A DNA stretch of 64,000 nt from Mermis nigrescens (lineage: Eukaryota > Nematoda > Enoplea > Mermithida > Mermithidae): the NCBI GenBank assembly GCA_036768485.1, contig JAVLUZ010000154.1, forward strand, positions 48,405,591 to 48,469,590. The letters are read 5' to 3'. Made by a program: the position numbers and the translations under genes. The notes beneath the pieces are model-generated. The model searched no databases, was not told the DNA's origin, and worked only from the letters and a program-made list of their open reading frames with translations. This document shows, in pieces, positions 43,926 through 53,571 of this stretch; position 1 is the stretch's first letter, and every line of letters starts with the position of its first letter.

Positions 43926-44251
43926 GTTAGATGATGGTTAATACAGTGAGGAGCAGAGTTGTGAAATGAAAATCCACAAATTTTCATTCATTTATACTCA
44001 CAAAAGTTGGCTTAAATTAAGAAACTGGCGCGCATTTTGTTTAACCAGATGGAAATGAACACCTTAAATTTTATCTGATGATACACATGAAACTATATGG
44101 ATGAGCAAGAAATGATTCCACTCCAAGTTGAAATGAATAACATATGTAAATTAGTTAAAATCGCTTTGCGCCTATGAACTATGAATAAAAATGATCTCGA
44201 TGCATTGAAAATGAATGATAAATGAGCTTGAAGCTAGTTTTAGTAACATTT
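43926..44251. other. F-box gene 5' flank
   Basis: Contains the TATA box at 43,991-43,996 (minus) and AACTGGCGCGCATTTTGTTT, shared with 5,780 in relic A. Otherwise no gene. Confidence 0.5.
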
Positions 44252-44694
44252 AGACGCCTGTCTTATGTCACCCGCAGTGCAGCTCAATATAGTTTCAAGA
44301 GCTTTGCTTAGTAATAATAAAAGTGTATAGCATGAATAACATGTTTCGCCCTACAAGAACTTAGCTAGACAAAGCTTATCTTTGAAAAAGCTAGACGCCA
44401 TTCTTATGTCACCCGCAGTGCAGCTCAAAATAGTTTCAAGAGCAATGCTTAGTAGTAATAAAACTGTATAGCATGAATAACATGTTTTGCCCTACAAGAA
44501 CTTTGCTAGGCGAAGCTTATCTTTGAAAAAGCTAGACGCCAGTCTTATGTCACCTGCAGTGCAGCTCAAAATAGTTTCAAAAGAAATGCTTAGCAGTAAT
44601 AAAACTGTATAGCATGAATGACATGTTTTGCCCTACAAGAACTTCGCTAGGCGAAACTTATGTCACCCGCAGTGCAGCTCAATATAGTTTCAAG
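44252..44694 (+). repeat. 141-bp tandem repeat, about 3.2 units
   Basis: Units begin AGACGCC at 44,252, 44,393 and 44,534. They contain CTTATGTCACCCGCAGTGCA, TAAAACTGTATAGCATGAAT and GCCCTACAAGAACTT. A last partial unit starts near 44,658. Non-coding. Confidence 0.9.
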
Positions 44695-44769
44695 CCGCCA
44701 TGCGGTACGATGCCTATTGTTTGTGGCTTTAGGTAGGTCGATCAAAAAACTTTGTTACAAACGCTTGCT

Positions 44770-45034
44770 ATCCACACATGGGCTTGGGGGTTTGGGGGTA
44801 TGCACCCCCCAGAAGTTGAAATACTCCCCCCAGAAATCAAAATACCCCCCCCCAGAAAATTTTTTTGCCTTTTTAGCAATTTTTTGATGCCATTGGATAG
44901 TGCTCAATGAGAAACGTCGAAAAATGGTGTTTTTCGCCATATGACCACTTTTAAGACCATTTTTTTGACCTTTAAAAATTTTTTCACCCCCTCCAGAAAT
45001 TTTTTCACCCCCCCAGAATTTTGGTGCTACCCAC
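44770..45034 (+). repeat. Dispersed C-run repeat that truncates PolB
   Basis: CCCCCCAGAA-type words, with ATGGTGTTTTTCGCCAT in the middle. Inverse copy at 29,975-30,200. The PolB reading ends exactly at its edge. Confidence 0.65.
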
Positions 45035-47056
45035 CTATGTTGCTATCGTTAATGAGCAGTCAAACAGATCCATCCCTGTCTCAGCTATAAATAAATTGCG
45101 GAATTTGAGGCAGCATCTTCTTAAAATGTCAACATTGGACTCACAATAAGTCAAGAGTTCCGATTTGAAATCAAAAATTTTGCCCTTTTGTTGGGTGTAC
45201 CATTTTTGAAAACTTTCTTTGTTCTTTGAACTCATAGTGGCTGGGGAGTAGTACCATGCGTCTGGCCATTCACCCACATAATTTTCGTTCGCCTTTGTAT
45301 TGAACAGATGCGGGAAAAAGCCTTTTTTGAGCTCAGGCTCATCAAACGTTTTTGGCAGAGCGGATAGGGCCATGGGCAGAAAATTGAATGAGTCGATTAG
45401 TTTTACTGATCCAGCGCTCAGGCTCATAATTTCTAACCCTTTTGTGACAATGGTGGGCGCAATAGCTTGTTTAAACAGATATTTTAAAATAAAATGTCCA
45501 TCAAAACCTTTTGCATTATGGGCGATTGCTATAGCATTTTCGAGACCAAAAAGGAAATCGCAAAATGCATCAGTACAATTATTGCCATAAAATATGCGCC
45601 GGTTTTTGCCACATTTATTGCAATGTCCAAGTAACTTCGCCACTGTACATACAATATGTGCTATACACAAATTGGGTTCATGCTTGAGTCTTGAATTTCC
45701 GCAGGTCTTTTCTTGTCTCATCTCAAAATCAAAAAACACATATTTGGTCTTTTTCTTTTCATCTTTTTTGCCAGATACAACTTGCATATAACATTTATGA
45801 TCAACCGTAGGTGCATCAGATTTACACGTTTTACAATAAAAGTGGCCACATTTATGCTTCCGTATTTTATCAACTCTATTTACATGTCAGCCACAGGTTT
45901 CACATAGCATGGTTTGTTGACAAACCGATTGTTGATTTTTTCCGACTTTTTTATGATTTTCAAAGCAGCTTTGTCCCCTAAATAGGCGATTACAGTCTGC
46001 ACATTCTGTGAGAGCAACGTTCGGACATGCTGGACCATAGCAACATGGGCAAATTTTAGAGCACTGATGTTGATTGGCATTAGAATAGCCAACATTACAA
46101 TTTTCGCAAAAGTAGCTGCAATTCATAAAGCCAGCCATGCTGCCTATGACGTCAAAATGATTATTGTTATGACACACATGTACAATTTTTCTGCAGATGG
46201 CCCTTCAAAAATTATGGCATTACAGAAATCGGCACTAAAGACTTTAATTTGAAAATTTGGCATTGCAGCCTGCAATGCCTGCAGCTCTGGTATACCGCAA
46301 GGGCCAACATGGTCTTGAAGGCCTGCGAGATTCATCAACTCCTTTGCACTATTTCGCTGCATCGTGTACCGATATGTGTCACCCATGCACATATGTTTAT
46401 ATTTAGATTTTAGAGTTTTATTGTCAGGCTTTTCCATATGTAGAGCACGCGCTTTTGCTACTACTAATGCTCTTGGCAAAAATAAATTATCATTATTCTC
46501 AATTTTAACAAAGCAGCGTTTTGCCTTCATTTATTTTTCCAAATTTATAAATTTGCGCTTATGCTGAGCTGAACTGTTTGGTGGACTAACCTGCACTATT
46601 TTCATCCGCGTTTCTGTCTCTTCAAGGTGCACTTCCTCGTTTGACTGTAAAATGAGCTTGATTGTATGTACAATTTGTTCACCGTTTATCTGTTCACCTT
46701 TTCAAAAGGGCACAATTGCCGGTTTCTTTAGCATTGGGTGTGTAATTTGCAGGCCTACCATGTCCATCGTGTTAGAATCGTCCAAAATCTGTGTGATGGC
46801 ACTGTCAAAAATTTTGGACAAACTTTTTTCCAAGTCAAGGCAATCCAAATTTTTAAAGTTCAACGTATACACTTGGCCTTCCGTATTGAATCGTTTTATT
46901 TTCTGCGTTTTCGGCTCCCCCAACTCGTAAAATTCCTCTGGTGGGTACCACTCGTCCACAACTTCAACTGTCCTCCCACTCCTCCCGCATTTCTTTGTCC
47001 GTTTCATACCACACGTCTTGTGTTAAAAATTCGTCCATCTCAATGTTGGAATCCAT
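45035..47056 (-). pseudogene. Protein-primed DNA polymerase B of Polinton D (N-terminal and exonuclease parts)
   Basis: The ATG at 47,056 begins MDSNIEMDEF. The N-terminal region follows (FLPRALVVAKARALHMEK, PCGIPELQALQ, IKVFSADFCNAIIFEGP). Next is a Cys/His-rich stretch at about 45,890-46,120 (YFCENCNVGYS, CADCNRLFRGQSC), then the 3'-5' exonuclease domain in an open frame 45,035-45,787: Exo I VFFDFE, Exo II AHNAKGFDGHFILK and Exo III YCESNVDILRRC. It ends at LTIAT, so the whole polymerase palm is missing, cut off by a dispersed repeat. At least five frameshifts or stops lie upstream of the exonuclease. In the family this enzyme replicates the element by protein priming. Confidence 0.88.
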
Positions 47057-47145
47057 TTGAATGAGGAAAACAATTTAAGAGCAAAATTGAGAGGTTCAAA
47101 AGGGTTGGAGATATCAGAGAATGATTTTTTTCCTCCCTCCTCCCT

Positions 47146-47154
47146 CCTTTTATA
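47146..47154 (-). promoter_or_regulatory. TATA box of the PolB gene
   Basis: TATAAAAGG on the minus strand, about 95 bases before the ATG at 47,056. A purine-rich GGAGGGAGGAGGGAGGAAAA run and AATCATTCTC follow, as in the other copies. Confidence 0.6.
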
Positions 47155-47379
47155 TTTTCTGAGAAATGACTACTCTTAGAATCAGACAAACCGGAAAAAA
47201 ACCGGAAATTGTTGGACTTTGGACTTTACAAAAAAGAAAAACTTTTATAAAATAACAATTGTCTGCATTTTAAACTAAAAATAAGATAAAATAAAATTTG
47301 TAGACAGCAACTAATAATAACTGTTTGCATTTTGAAATAAAAATCGGATAAAATAAAATTTGCAGTCAGTATATAGGAT

Positions 47380-47610
47380 GACCATCTCTGGGCGCTTTGA
47401 AGTAAAAGTTTAGAGGGTTGTCCCTCTAGTGTGGCGTTTTGTGCTTATGATTCATGGGTTGGCCTTTTCGGCTCTATGGGGCTATATGTTTTAGGGTTAT
47501 GCGTAGTACAGGCTTATAAAAGGCTTGAAGCGCCTTCTATGCAGAGTCTCCATGTTTAAGCGTGTGCTATGGTTAACCATTGTAGAGCTCAAGGGGCATG
47601 GAGTACTACT
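47380..47610 (-). repeat. Right terminal repeat of Polinton D
   Basis: It ends GGAGTACTACT at 47,610. The palindrome core (GAGTCTCCATGTTTAAGCGTGTGC...) is at about 47,544-47,590 and degenerate GGCGCTTT units lie inward. Capsid-coding sequence starts abruptly at 47,611. The left end of D is not identifiable, so D is truncated. Confidence 0.65.
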
Positions 47611-48042
47611 CAGATGCATATAGGGGGGATATAAAAAAATCTCCTTTCAATTTTAAATCATACAGCATAAATGATGCAAAAGTAATTTGTGGGGGCGTTA
47701 CCTTCCCCTCCCACCCATTTGGGCTAGACTTTAAAAATAACAAGTACCTCAGAGCTTTTGATCAATTATTCGAAACACTTGATATTAGTCGGGACAGTAA
47801 AGGGAACGGGGTGACAAGCGAAGGGTTCAAAAACGGTCAGTGTCCCTTTGCATTTGATTTGACTCCAGACAAAGATGACGGCGGACATTTGGGATTTAAT
47901 TAGGGAAGGTACAACTAGCATTGACATATCATTTTCCGAAAAAATTCCTGATACGGGCCTTGAAGTGATTGTTTATGCCGAGTTTGATAATTTAGTAATG
48001 TTAGATAAGAAGAGAAACGTAATGTATGATTATAATGCTTAA
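47611..48042 (+). pseudogene. F54H12.2-like capsid protein, C-terminal part (Polinton C)
   Basis: It encodes SPFNFKSYSINDAKVICGG, FDQLFETLDISRDSKGNGV, QCPFAFDLTPDKDDGGH and, after a one-base insertion near 47,892, EVIVYAEFDNLVMLDKKRN and VMYDYNA before TAA. This C-terminal signature belongs to the F54H12.2-like Polinton protein. The N-terminal two thirds are missing: Polinton D ends exactly where the homology starts. The stop lies two bases before the protease ATG, a compact virus-like arrangement. Confidence 0.8.
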
Positions 48043-48044
48043 AC

Positions 48045-48555
48045 ATGAATACCTTTCAACTCTCAAACGTTTTAAAAGGCGACCAAGCGGTCGGTCAAAA
48101 TTTTCTTGGTGTCTTCCCGAGTGATAAATTACCACCCATTTTTAGCAAGCCTGCTGCATTGGTAATGAATATGGACCCTAGTACCCAACCTGGCTCGCAT
48201 TGGATGTGCATGTATTTTGACGCGCATGACTCATGCGACTATTTCGACAGCTACAGCTTAGTGCCTGATAACCAAACACAAAATTATATTCTACAGTATG
48301 CTACAAAAATTAAGCATAATAAAAAATGCGTGCAGTAGCCACTAACGTCTACGTGCGGCCAAATGTGTGTTTATTTTTTAATTTGGAGGTGCAGAGGGGT
48401 GCCCATGAAACTAATTCTAAAAAGTTTAGAAAAAAGTTATGCAGACAAATTTGTAACGGGTTTTTGTAAATAGTCTATTTAAGATAAACACCTCAGTCAT
48501 AGATGAAGATTTTATCATAAACCAAATTTGTGAAAAATGGATCAATCTTACATAA
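48045..48555 (+). pseudogene. Adenain-type protease (Polinton C), most complete copy
   Basis: The ATG at 48,045 begins NTFQLSNVLKGD, with a clear N-terminus lacking in copy A. Catalytic-region motifs are PGSHWMCMYFD (His), CDYFDSYS (Asp) and STCGQMCVYF (Cys). A premature TAG separates the Asp and Cys motifs (about 48,337). One extra T in the FVTGF block shifts the frame before DEDFIINQICEKWI. Length to the final stop is about 170 codons, usual for these maturation proteases. Confidence 0.82.
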
Positions 48556-48559
48556 ATTT

Positions 48560-49275
48560 GCCTAGCAACACGATAAGCGATAGGTAAAATACGCCTTCAA
48601 ACTTTATTGTACATTTACCACAAAAATTAAAACTAATCGGTGATTGGGAGTGTGGTCTCTTGGAATTTATTTACCCCCATAATTGGCAAACAATAAGAAA
48701 ACACGAAACGGAAATGAAAATTACAGATGCCTATGGTATTGAATATAAACTTCAAATGCAGGAAGGATGCTACGACTCCATTCAGGAATTTATAGAGGCT
48801 ATGAAATTTTGTGTAGAAAAACTAGAAGGAGTAGAATTCAATTATTACGCTTCAATAAAACGCGTTTCTGTAATGATGCTCGAATCCTTTGTGAAATCAG
48901 TGAAACTGTCCAAAAGAATAGCACATATTTTAGGATTTAAAGAGACAGTACTAAAAGATACAGGATGGTCGGATAGGGAGCCGGACTTGGTGGGGGTGGT
49001 CTTGAAACCATGTGCGTCTATGCCAACATTTTAGAACCCCAGATCGTAGGCGATATTTCAGCTCCTCTTTTGTGCATCATAAACGTGGAAGGAACATACC
49101 CCAACATCATTGACAGAATCTATGATTTTCCTCACTACATACCCGTCCTCGTAAAAGGTATCTCTAGCATAGAAATAAACACAAAAGATGATTTGGATCT
49201 ATTAATACCATTTATTTCCAAAAAGTGATTGTCAAGTTGCATTTTTTGAAAGATTAAACCTTCATATTTTTAGAT
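48560..49275 (+). pseudogene. Penton-like minor capsid protein (Polinton C), best copy
   Basis: Early sequence reads NFIVHLPQKLKLIGDWECGL, the characteristic start of the Polinton minor capsid protein. An open stretch follows (48,660-49,034) with RISVMML-type and GWSDREPDLVG segments. The C-terminal part (49,010-49,228) reads VYANILEPQIVGDISAPLLC, then VEGTYPNIIDRIYD and HYIPVLVKGISSIEI. Frames shift at about 49,000 and 49,220, and the exact start is unclear. In the virion model this single-jelly-roll protein forms the vertices. It ends about 45 bases before the TBP start. Confidence 0.78.
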
Positions 49276-49315
49276 ATGAATAGTTGTGTCTATTAAAATT
49301 TTATCATTCTCAATC

Positions 49316-49853
49316 ATGATTACGATTCGAAATGTTGTTTCTACAGCTTGAGTCTCTTTAAAGCTTTTAAATTTGTATAAAATTAAGAGAACTTGTGATG
49401 GTGTGGAATTTAATCATAAAAAGTTTAACGCTGCAGTAATTCGAATAACAGAGCCAAAATGTACAGGCCTGTTGTTTAGTAGCGGCAAACTTGTTTGCAT
49501 CGGTGCTAAAGGCGTTGAACAAAACAAAATTGTGAACGAAAAAATTTGTGAAATGTTAAAGCAAAGTGGATACGAGCTAAAAGTGACTGAACATAAAATC
49601 CGCAATATAGTCGGATCAGGAAGTTTAGGTTTGATGATTAATTTGCGGAATTTAGCTCAATATTACAAAAAATTTTGTTGAATACGAGCAAGAATTATTC
49701 CCTGGTTTAAAACTACAATTTCCAGATGGTCCGCCATCTGCCCTTATTTTTACAATGGGAAAAATTGTTATAACGGGAGCTAGGAGTGAGGCGCAACTGA
49801 AATGCTTTGAGAAATGCATAATGTGTTTGATTGATGCATTCAAAATAGCTTGA
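49316..49853 (+). pseudogene. TBP homologue (Polinton C)
   Basis: It starts MITIRNVVSTA, with a TGA as the next codon. Then VSLKLLNLYKIKRTCDG, FNAAVIRITEPKCTGLLFSS, GKLVCIGAKGVEQNK, RNIVGSGSL, one frameshift at about 49,675, EYEQELFPGLKLQFPDG and PSALIFTMGKIVITGAR, ending FKIA and TGA at 49,853. Both TBP repeats and the four DNA-intercalating Phe positions are kept. Relative to copy A it is clearly diverged at the amino-acid level while keeping the core motifs, which suggests that the gene was under selection before decay. Confidence 0.9.
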
Positions 49854-49959
49854 GCAAAAAGGTTGATCTTTATTCAAAACACTGTGCAAACAGAAAAGGT
49901 TGGCAGCGCACGACTGTATGCAGGACAGTATGTCTACAATGAATTCTTCATTGTAACAT

Positions 49960-51160
49960 TTTAGCCCATGCAACAATATTATGCACCTGTGTAGCATTTA
50001 GAAAAAAAAGATGGCGCTGCAAGAGAATTTTGACCCGTTCACTTTTGTTTTCGAGCAGAAATAAATAGCTTAGAAACAGCATAATTTACTTTCAGGTCAT
50101 GTATAGATTTTGAACGAACGTATTTTTGCACTGCCAATTGCTCAATTGGTGGACTAGTCCCCTGCGCAAAATATAAAAATGCAGAAAATGGAGTAATATG
50201 CTCTTTATGTGCGGTCAGTTTTGATGCGTATTTTTATTAAATTGAAAGCTACCTACTTTAAAAAATAACGACATATTAAAAACCCACCACCAAAACAAAT
50301 CACCCCTTATTCACTCTTGATACTTTTGTTGTTTGTAAGCTTAAATGATAATAATTTATGTAAAATTTTGATCAAACAAAAGTTTATAATTAGTAAAAAT
50401 TTTTATAAATTATTTATTGGTGAAACAGTTATACAAGTTTTAAGAAAATGCATTTTACTCTCACCTTCAAGGTCATTGTATAGCTCTCAAACGAACCTGA
50501 GCCCTATCTTCTTCTCCACCACGTGGTGGAGTTTCTGGCCTTGAGAGTCATTACAACTCAGAAGAGGTCTGCCACCTTCAATTTCGCAGGTGCATCCCCT
50601 AACTCTAAAAAGGATGCAAAATTACTAGGAAGATTAAAATAATGAATTTAAATTTATATTTATACCTCTAATATTATCACGGATGTTGCAAAAATACATA
50701 AAAAACTTTGGAGGCGTTTCCATTGTATACGGATTGTTAAGATCTAAATAATAATTGCAAATTAAGAACAAACATTTAATACAATAAGACACACCTCAGA
50801 GTGAATAGATATATGTTTGTGTAAAAAGTGAAAAAAGCAATAAGTACTAGCGCTTACATTAAAAATGACACGCAACAATGTAAATAATAAAAATAAAAAG
50901 GGGGCAACATTCCAAGAAAATTTATTCAAATGGTAGACATAGACATAGACAACTATGACGTGCAATAACATGCACTTCTGCATGTTATGGTGCGAATTGT
51001 TGGAAGTGTTTAGATTACCAAAAAGCATCATGCATCTACTTTATACAGCTGTATGGTATTAGGAAAAAGATTGCGCTGCAACCACATTTTAACCCGCCCA
51101 TTTATGTTTTTGAGCAGAAATAAATAGTTTTAGGAGCAACATATTTCAACCGCATTACCT
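49960..51160. repeat. Direct ~120-bp repeats around a non-coding interval
   Basis: 49,985-50,100 and 51,035-51,150 share TTAGRAAAAA..GATGGCGCTGCAA-like sequence, TTTTGACCCG and TTTTYGAGCAGAAATAAATAG. Between them lies AT-rich sequence with a perfect 18-bp palindrome CTCCACCACGTGGTGGAG at 50,514-50,531. No gene. Confidence 0.6.
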
Positions 51161-51479
51161 GGAGGAAAGCTTATTGCATATTCTATTTTTGTGGGGATCC
51201 TTAACACAGGATTCTAATGAGCGAAATGCAGAAGTGCGCGCTTCATGGTTATTGATGATACTCATCACAATTATTCAAATTCCGTATGGTAATTTTATGT
51301 TCCGTGCGGTAATGGGTAGCCACCCATTTCAGTTTAAATGTTCGCTTAAAATTTAAGTTGAACAAACTAACACCACACATAAAAATGGTTGAATGAATTC
51401 TTTGAACTCTCTAGAATGATCAAAACCTATATGTTTGGCATTTATACATATAGTGCATTCATCTGATTGCAAAATCAAT

Positions 51480-52390
51480 ATATCAATTGCACGTCAAAAA
51501 CAGTCGCGCATGAGCATAGAAAGATTATTTTCTGATGCGTTTATGAAATCGAGTCTCAAGTAAGATAAACGTGGTGCATTTGCGATAATACCGGACAAGA
51601 AACCCATGTATAGCCAATACATATGACACCCATCCAATACTACATTTTTCGGATTTATGCGCTTAACTAGCTCAACAAAGTCATAATCAATGCAGCAGTC
51701 TTCCGCAGTGAACTGCTCTACTTGAAACGCATGATTTGGAATCCAATTGGGGGGTATGGATTGTCATGTCTACAAGATGAAGGTTTTTGCACCAGAACCT
51801 GCTCGGAAATGCTCTATCAGGATAGGTCCCCAATGTGAGTTGAAGCGGAATCCTAAAGATGTAGTGAATTGAGTTGGTGAAGAATGCATATTTTTTTATT
51901 GTCAAAAACACGCAGTTTATTTATTTTTATTATTTTTTTCTTATTTTCTTTATTTTTTTAGAAAAAGAGTAGAAATTAATAAATTACTTTTCAACCGTAC
52001 ACCCTACTCACTCACCCTTACAACATATCGTTCCTGGGTTAGTGATGTCAATAATATGTTGAAGTGCTTCCGAATGTTGTCGGATGGCCTGGAAGCGGGT
52101 CGAGGGCTGTATAACATGAAGTCCACTGTGGGACCTTCACAAATAGGCCATAGGTCAATATTTTTGTCCACATTTCAATCACAAAAGCTTATTGCATATT
52201 CTTCCTCCAGTACTAGCCTGCGAGCACGCCCAACCATTAGGGTTAGCTTGGAGTGCAACTGAGTTGGGGTGGACTTGGAAAGAGTATTCCACTTGCGCGA
52301 TGTTTGGGAAATTTTTGATTTGCTACATACATCTAATACATTAAAAACTCGACGCTTGAGCTTGACTGGTAGATCAGCAATGGACAGCAT
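51480..52390 (-). pseudogene. F-box-like gene, two exons (right copy in Polinton C)
   Basis: Exon 1 (52,390-52,016) starts MLSIADLPVKLKRRVFNVLD, then SRKWNTLSKS, an F-box pattern (LP..LK..VF..LD......SRKWN). It ends NPGTICCK-like before donor GTGAGT. The acceptor ACATCTTTAG precedes exon 2 (51,852 to about 51,480), which encodes FWCKNLHLVDMTIHTPQLDS and, after a frameshift, NPKNVVLDGCHMYW, IIANAPRLSYLRLDF and IDILILQSDEC. The latter half resembles the leucine-rich C-termini of F-box proteins. A stop in exon 1 (FCD then TGA/TAA, about 52,175) and one in exon 2 disable it. The ATG lies 20 bp inside the right terminal repeat, so its promoter must be within that repeat. Confidence 0.62.
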
Positions 52391-52409
52391 AGCAATTGGG
52401 TTGAAGATA

Positions 52410-52610
52410 AATTGGCTCTGCCCGTCCTGGATAACCGACTGTGCATTGTTGGGCGCTTCACGCCTATGTGTAGTAGTATAGCCAAGAATTTGGTGATTCA
52501 AGCGGCTGAGTGCAAGTGTACTAAGAGCCCGCGTAGTCCAAATGGAATCTCTATGCTTAAGCACGTGCTATGCTTAAGCACGAGACTCCAGAAGGGCCAC
52601 CCTTACTACT
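52410..52610 (-). repeat. Right terminal inverted repeat of Polinton C
   Basis: Pairs with 42,933-43,134 at about 90 percent. The palindrome is at about 52,541-52,590. Outer end CCCTTACTACT at 52,610. Confidence 0.9.
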
Positions 52611-52616
52611 CCCGCA
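52611..52616. other. Target-site duplication CCCGCA, right of Polinton C
   Basis: Matches 42,927-42,932 exactly and 39,075-39,080 in reverse complement. Confidence 0.88.
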
Positions 52617-52888
52617 TAGTGCCCGATTTGGGCGCTACATGCTTTTGCTTTGCTTCACAGAGTGTATGTACTGCCCAAGTTCGGCGCTTCATGCTTCTGC
52701 TTCAGGGATTGTACCGCCCAGGTCCGGCGCTTTGTGCTTATACTTTTGTGATACTTTTGTGATACTTTTGTGCTTTATTGTGTAGTAGTATAACCTGAAC
52801 TTTGGCGCTTTGCGCCTCATGGAGTCTCTCTGCTTAAGCATGTGCTATGCTTAAGCATGGAGACTCCAGAAGGTCTGGGAGTACTACT
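52617..52888 (-). repeat. Right terminal repeat of Polinton B, outer part
   Basis: It carries the palindrome at about 52,822-52,866 and ends GGAGTACTACT. Compared with the left repeat it contains extra GGCGCTT subunits and three copies of a 12-base TGATACTTTTGT word near 52,748-52,780, so the two repeats have diverged by internal expansion. Confidence 0.82.
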
Positions 52889-53470
52889 GCTGACCCTGGC
52901 CTGTCTGCGTAAATGTTCAAAAATTTACCCTCCACATCGCATACTGCTTGGCAATTTATAGAATGTTGTCTTTTATAATTTACATGAGAAATTTCGTCAT
53001 CACTGGGCGCTAAAACCAATACATACATAGGTACAATCAATGCATTCTATGACATTTGGTATTTTGCATTTTCTATAAAATTTTTGCTTGATCGCGTTCA
53101 AATCTTCAATATTTCCTGCAGAAAATATAACTTTGTTCAGCATATACTTGAATAATTGATCCGTGGTTTCAGTAACAATTCTTGGAACAGTTGATTTCAA
53201 ATGCAAATGAAACAGTTTCTCCACAGCAAAATAAGGGCTTCCAGTTCTGTAGAGATGCAATGTTATTGCCAATTTTAATTTCCGTTGAACAACTTGAATT
53301 TCCCTCTACAGGTACCTTCTCCAGTAAATAAGCATGAATTCGTTTGAAACAATTTTTTGTAAATCCAAAATGAACATAAAAATCTTTATCCAAAAGGTCA
53401 TAAAAATTACAAGACTTGAAGGATTGTTGTTTTGATTGAAAACGAGTTAAACCATCGAAAATGCCATATT
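52889..53470 (-). pseudogene. HARBI1-like Harbinger transposase, N-terminal and central parts
   Basis: The minus strand encodes NFYDLLDKDFYVHFGFTKNC, ITLHLYRTGSPYFAVEKLF, a helix-rich middle (TTDQLFKYM), then PNVIECIDCTYVCI (first catalytic Asp in the CID block), SDDEISHVNYKRQHSINCQA and NIYADRPGSA. The order is that of PIF/Harbinger DDE transposases. The reading stops at the Polinton B edge; its continuation, HDSRIL, is at 38,905. Several frameshifts are present. Confidence 0.82.
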
Positions 53471-53571
53471 TTTACAAAAACAAGTTTCATGTGTGCATGC
53501 TGGCGCAAAGAATAAGCTTTTAATCAAAAGTTTATCCAGCCCCCTGCCTCGTCTAGTGATTCATCTAAATC

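Larger units (their letters stand above)
42933..52610 (+). mobile_element. Polinton C, 9.68 kb, with defined ends
   Basis: Both ends read AGTAGTAAGGGTGGCCC (left) or its complement (right) and are bounded by a perfect 6-bp duplication CCCGCA. Terminal inverted repeats of about 202 bp are about 90 percent identical. The plus strand carries the capsid, protease, penton-like and TBP genes (47,611-49,853). The minus strand has an F-box-like gene starting 20 bp inside the right repeat, and a second F-box-like exon near the left end. The end of a further Polinton (D, ending at 47,610) with a PolB relic interrupts the capsid gene. Every gene is broken. Confidence 0.88.
38906..52888 (+). mobile_element. 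Polinton B, internally deleted and carrying Polinton C
   Basis: The ends are AGTAGTACTCC at 38,906 and GGAGTACTACT ending at 52,888. The flanks GCTGAA (38,900-38,905) and GCTGAC (52,889-52,894) are a 6-bp target duplication with one difference, the length expected for Polintons. The insertion splits the Harbinger transposase in frame between S-A and H-D. Without Polinton C the element is about 4.3 kb and holds only the penton C-terminus, the TBP homologue, an F-box fragment, ORF X and the tandem array. It is a deletion derivative; whether it moved in this form or lost genes afterwards is open. Confidence 0.85.

Noticed and set aside
50514..50531. Perfect palindrome with CACGTG as a specific regulatory site
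   Set aside because: An E-box-like core in a single palindrome with no nearby gene; no evidence of function.
38924..52866. Repeated palindromes considered as a CRISPR array
   Set aside because: They are kilobases apart, tied to transposon ends, lack spacers and cas genes, and the DNA is eukaryotic.
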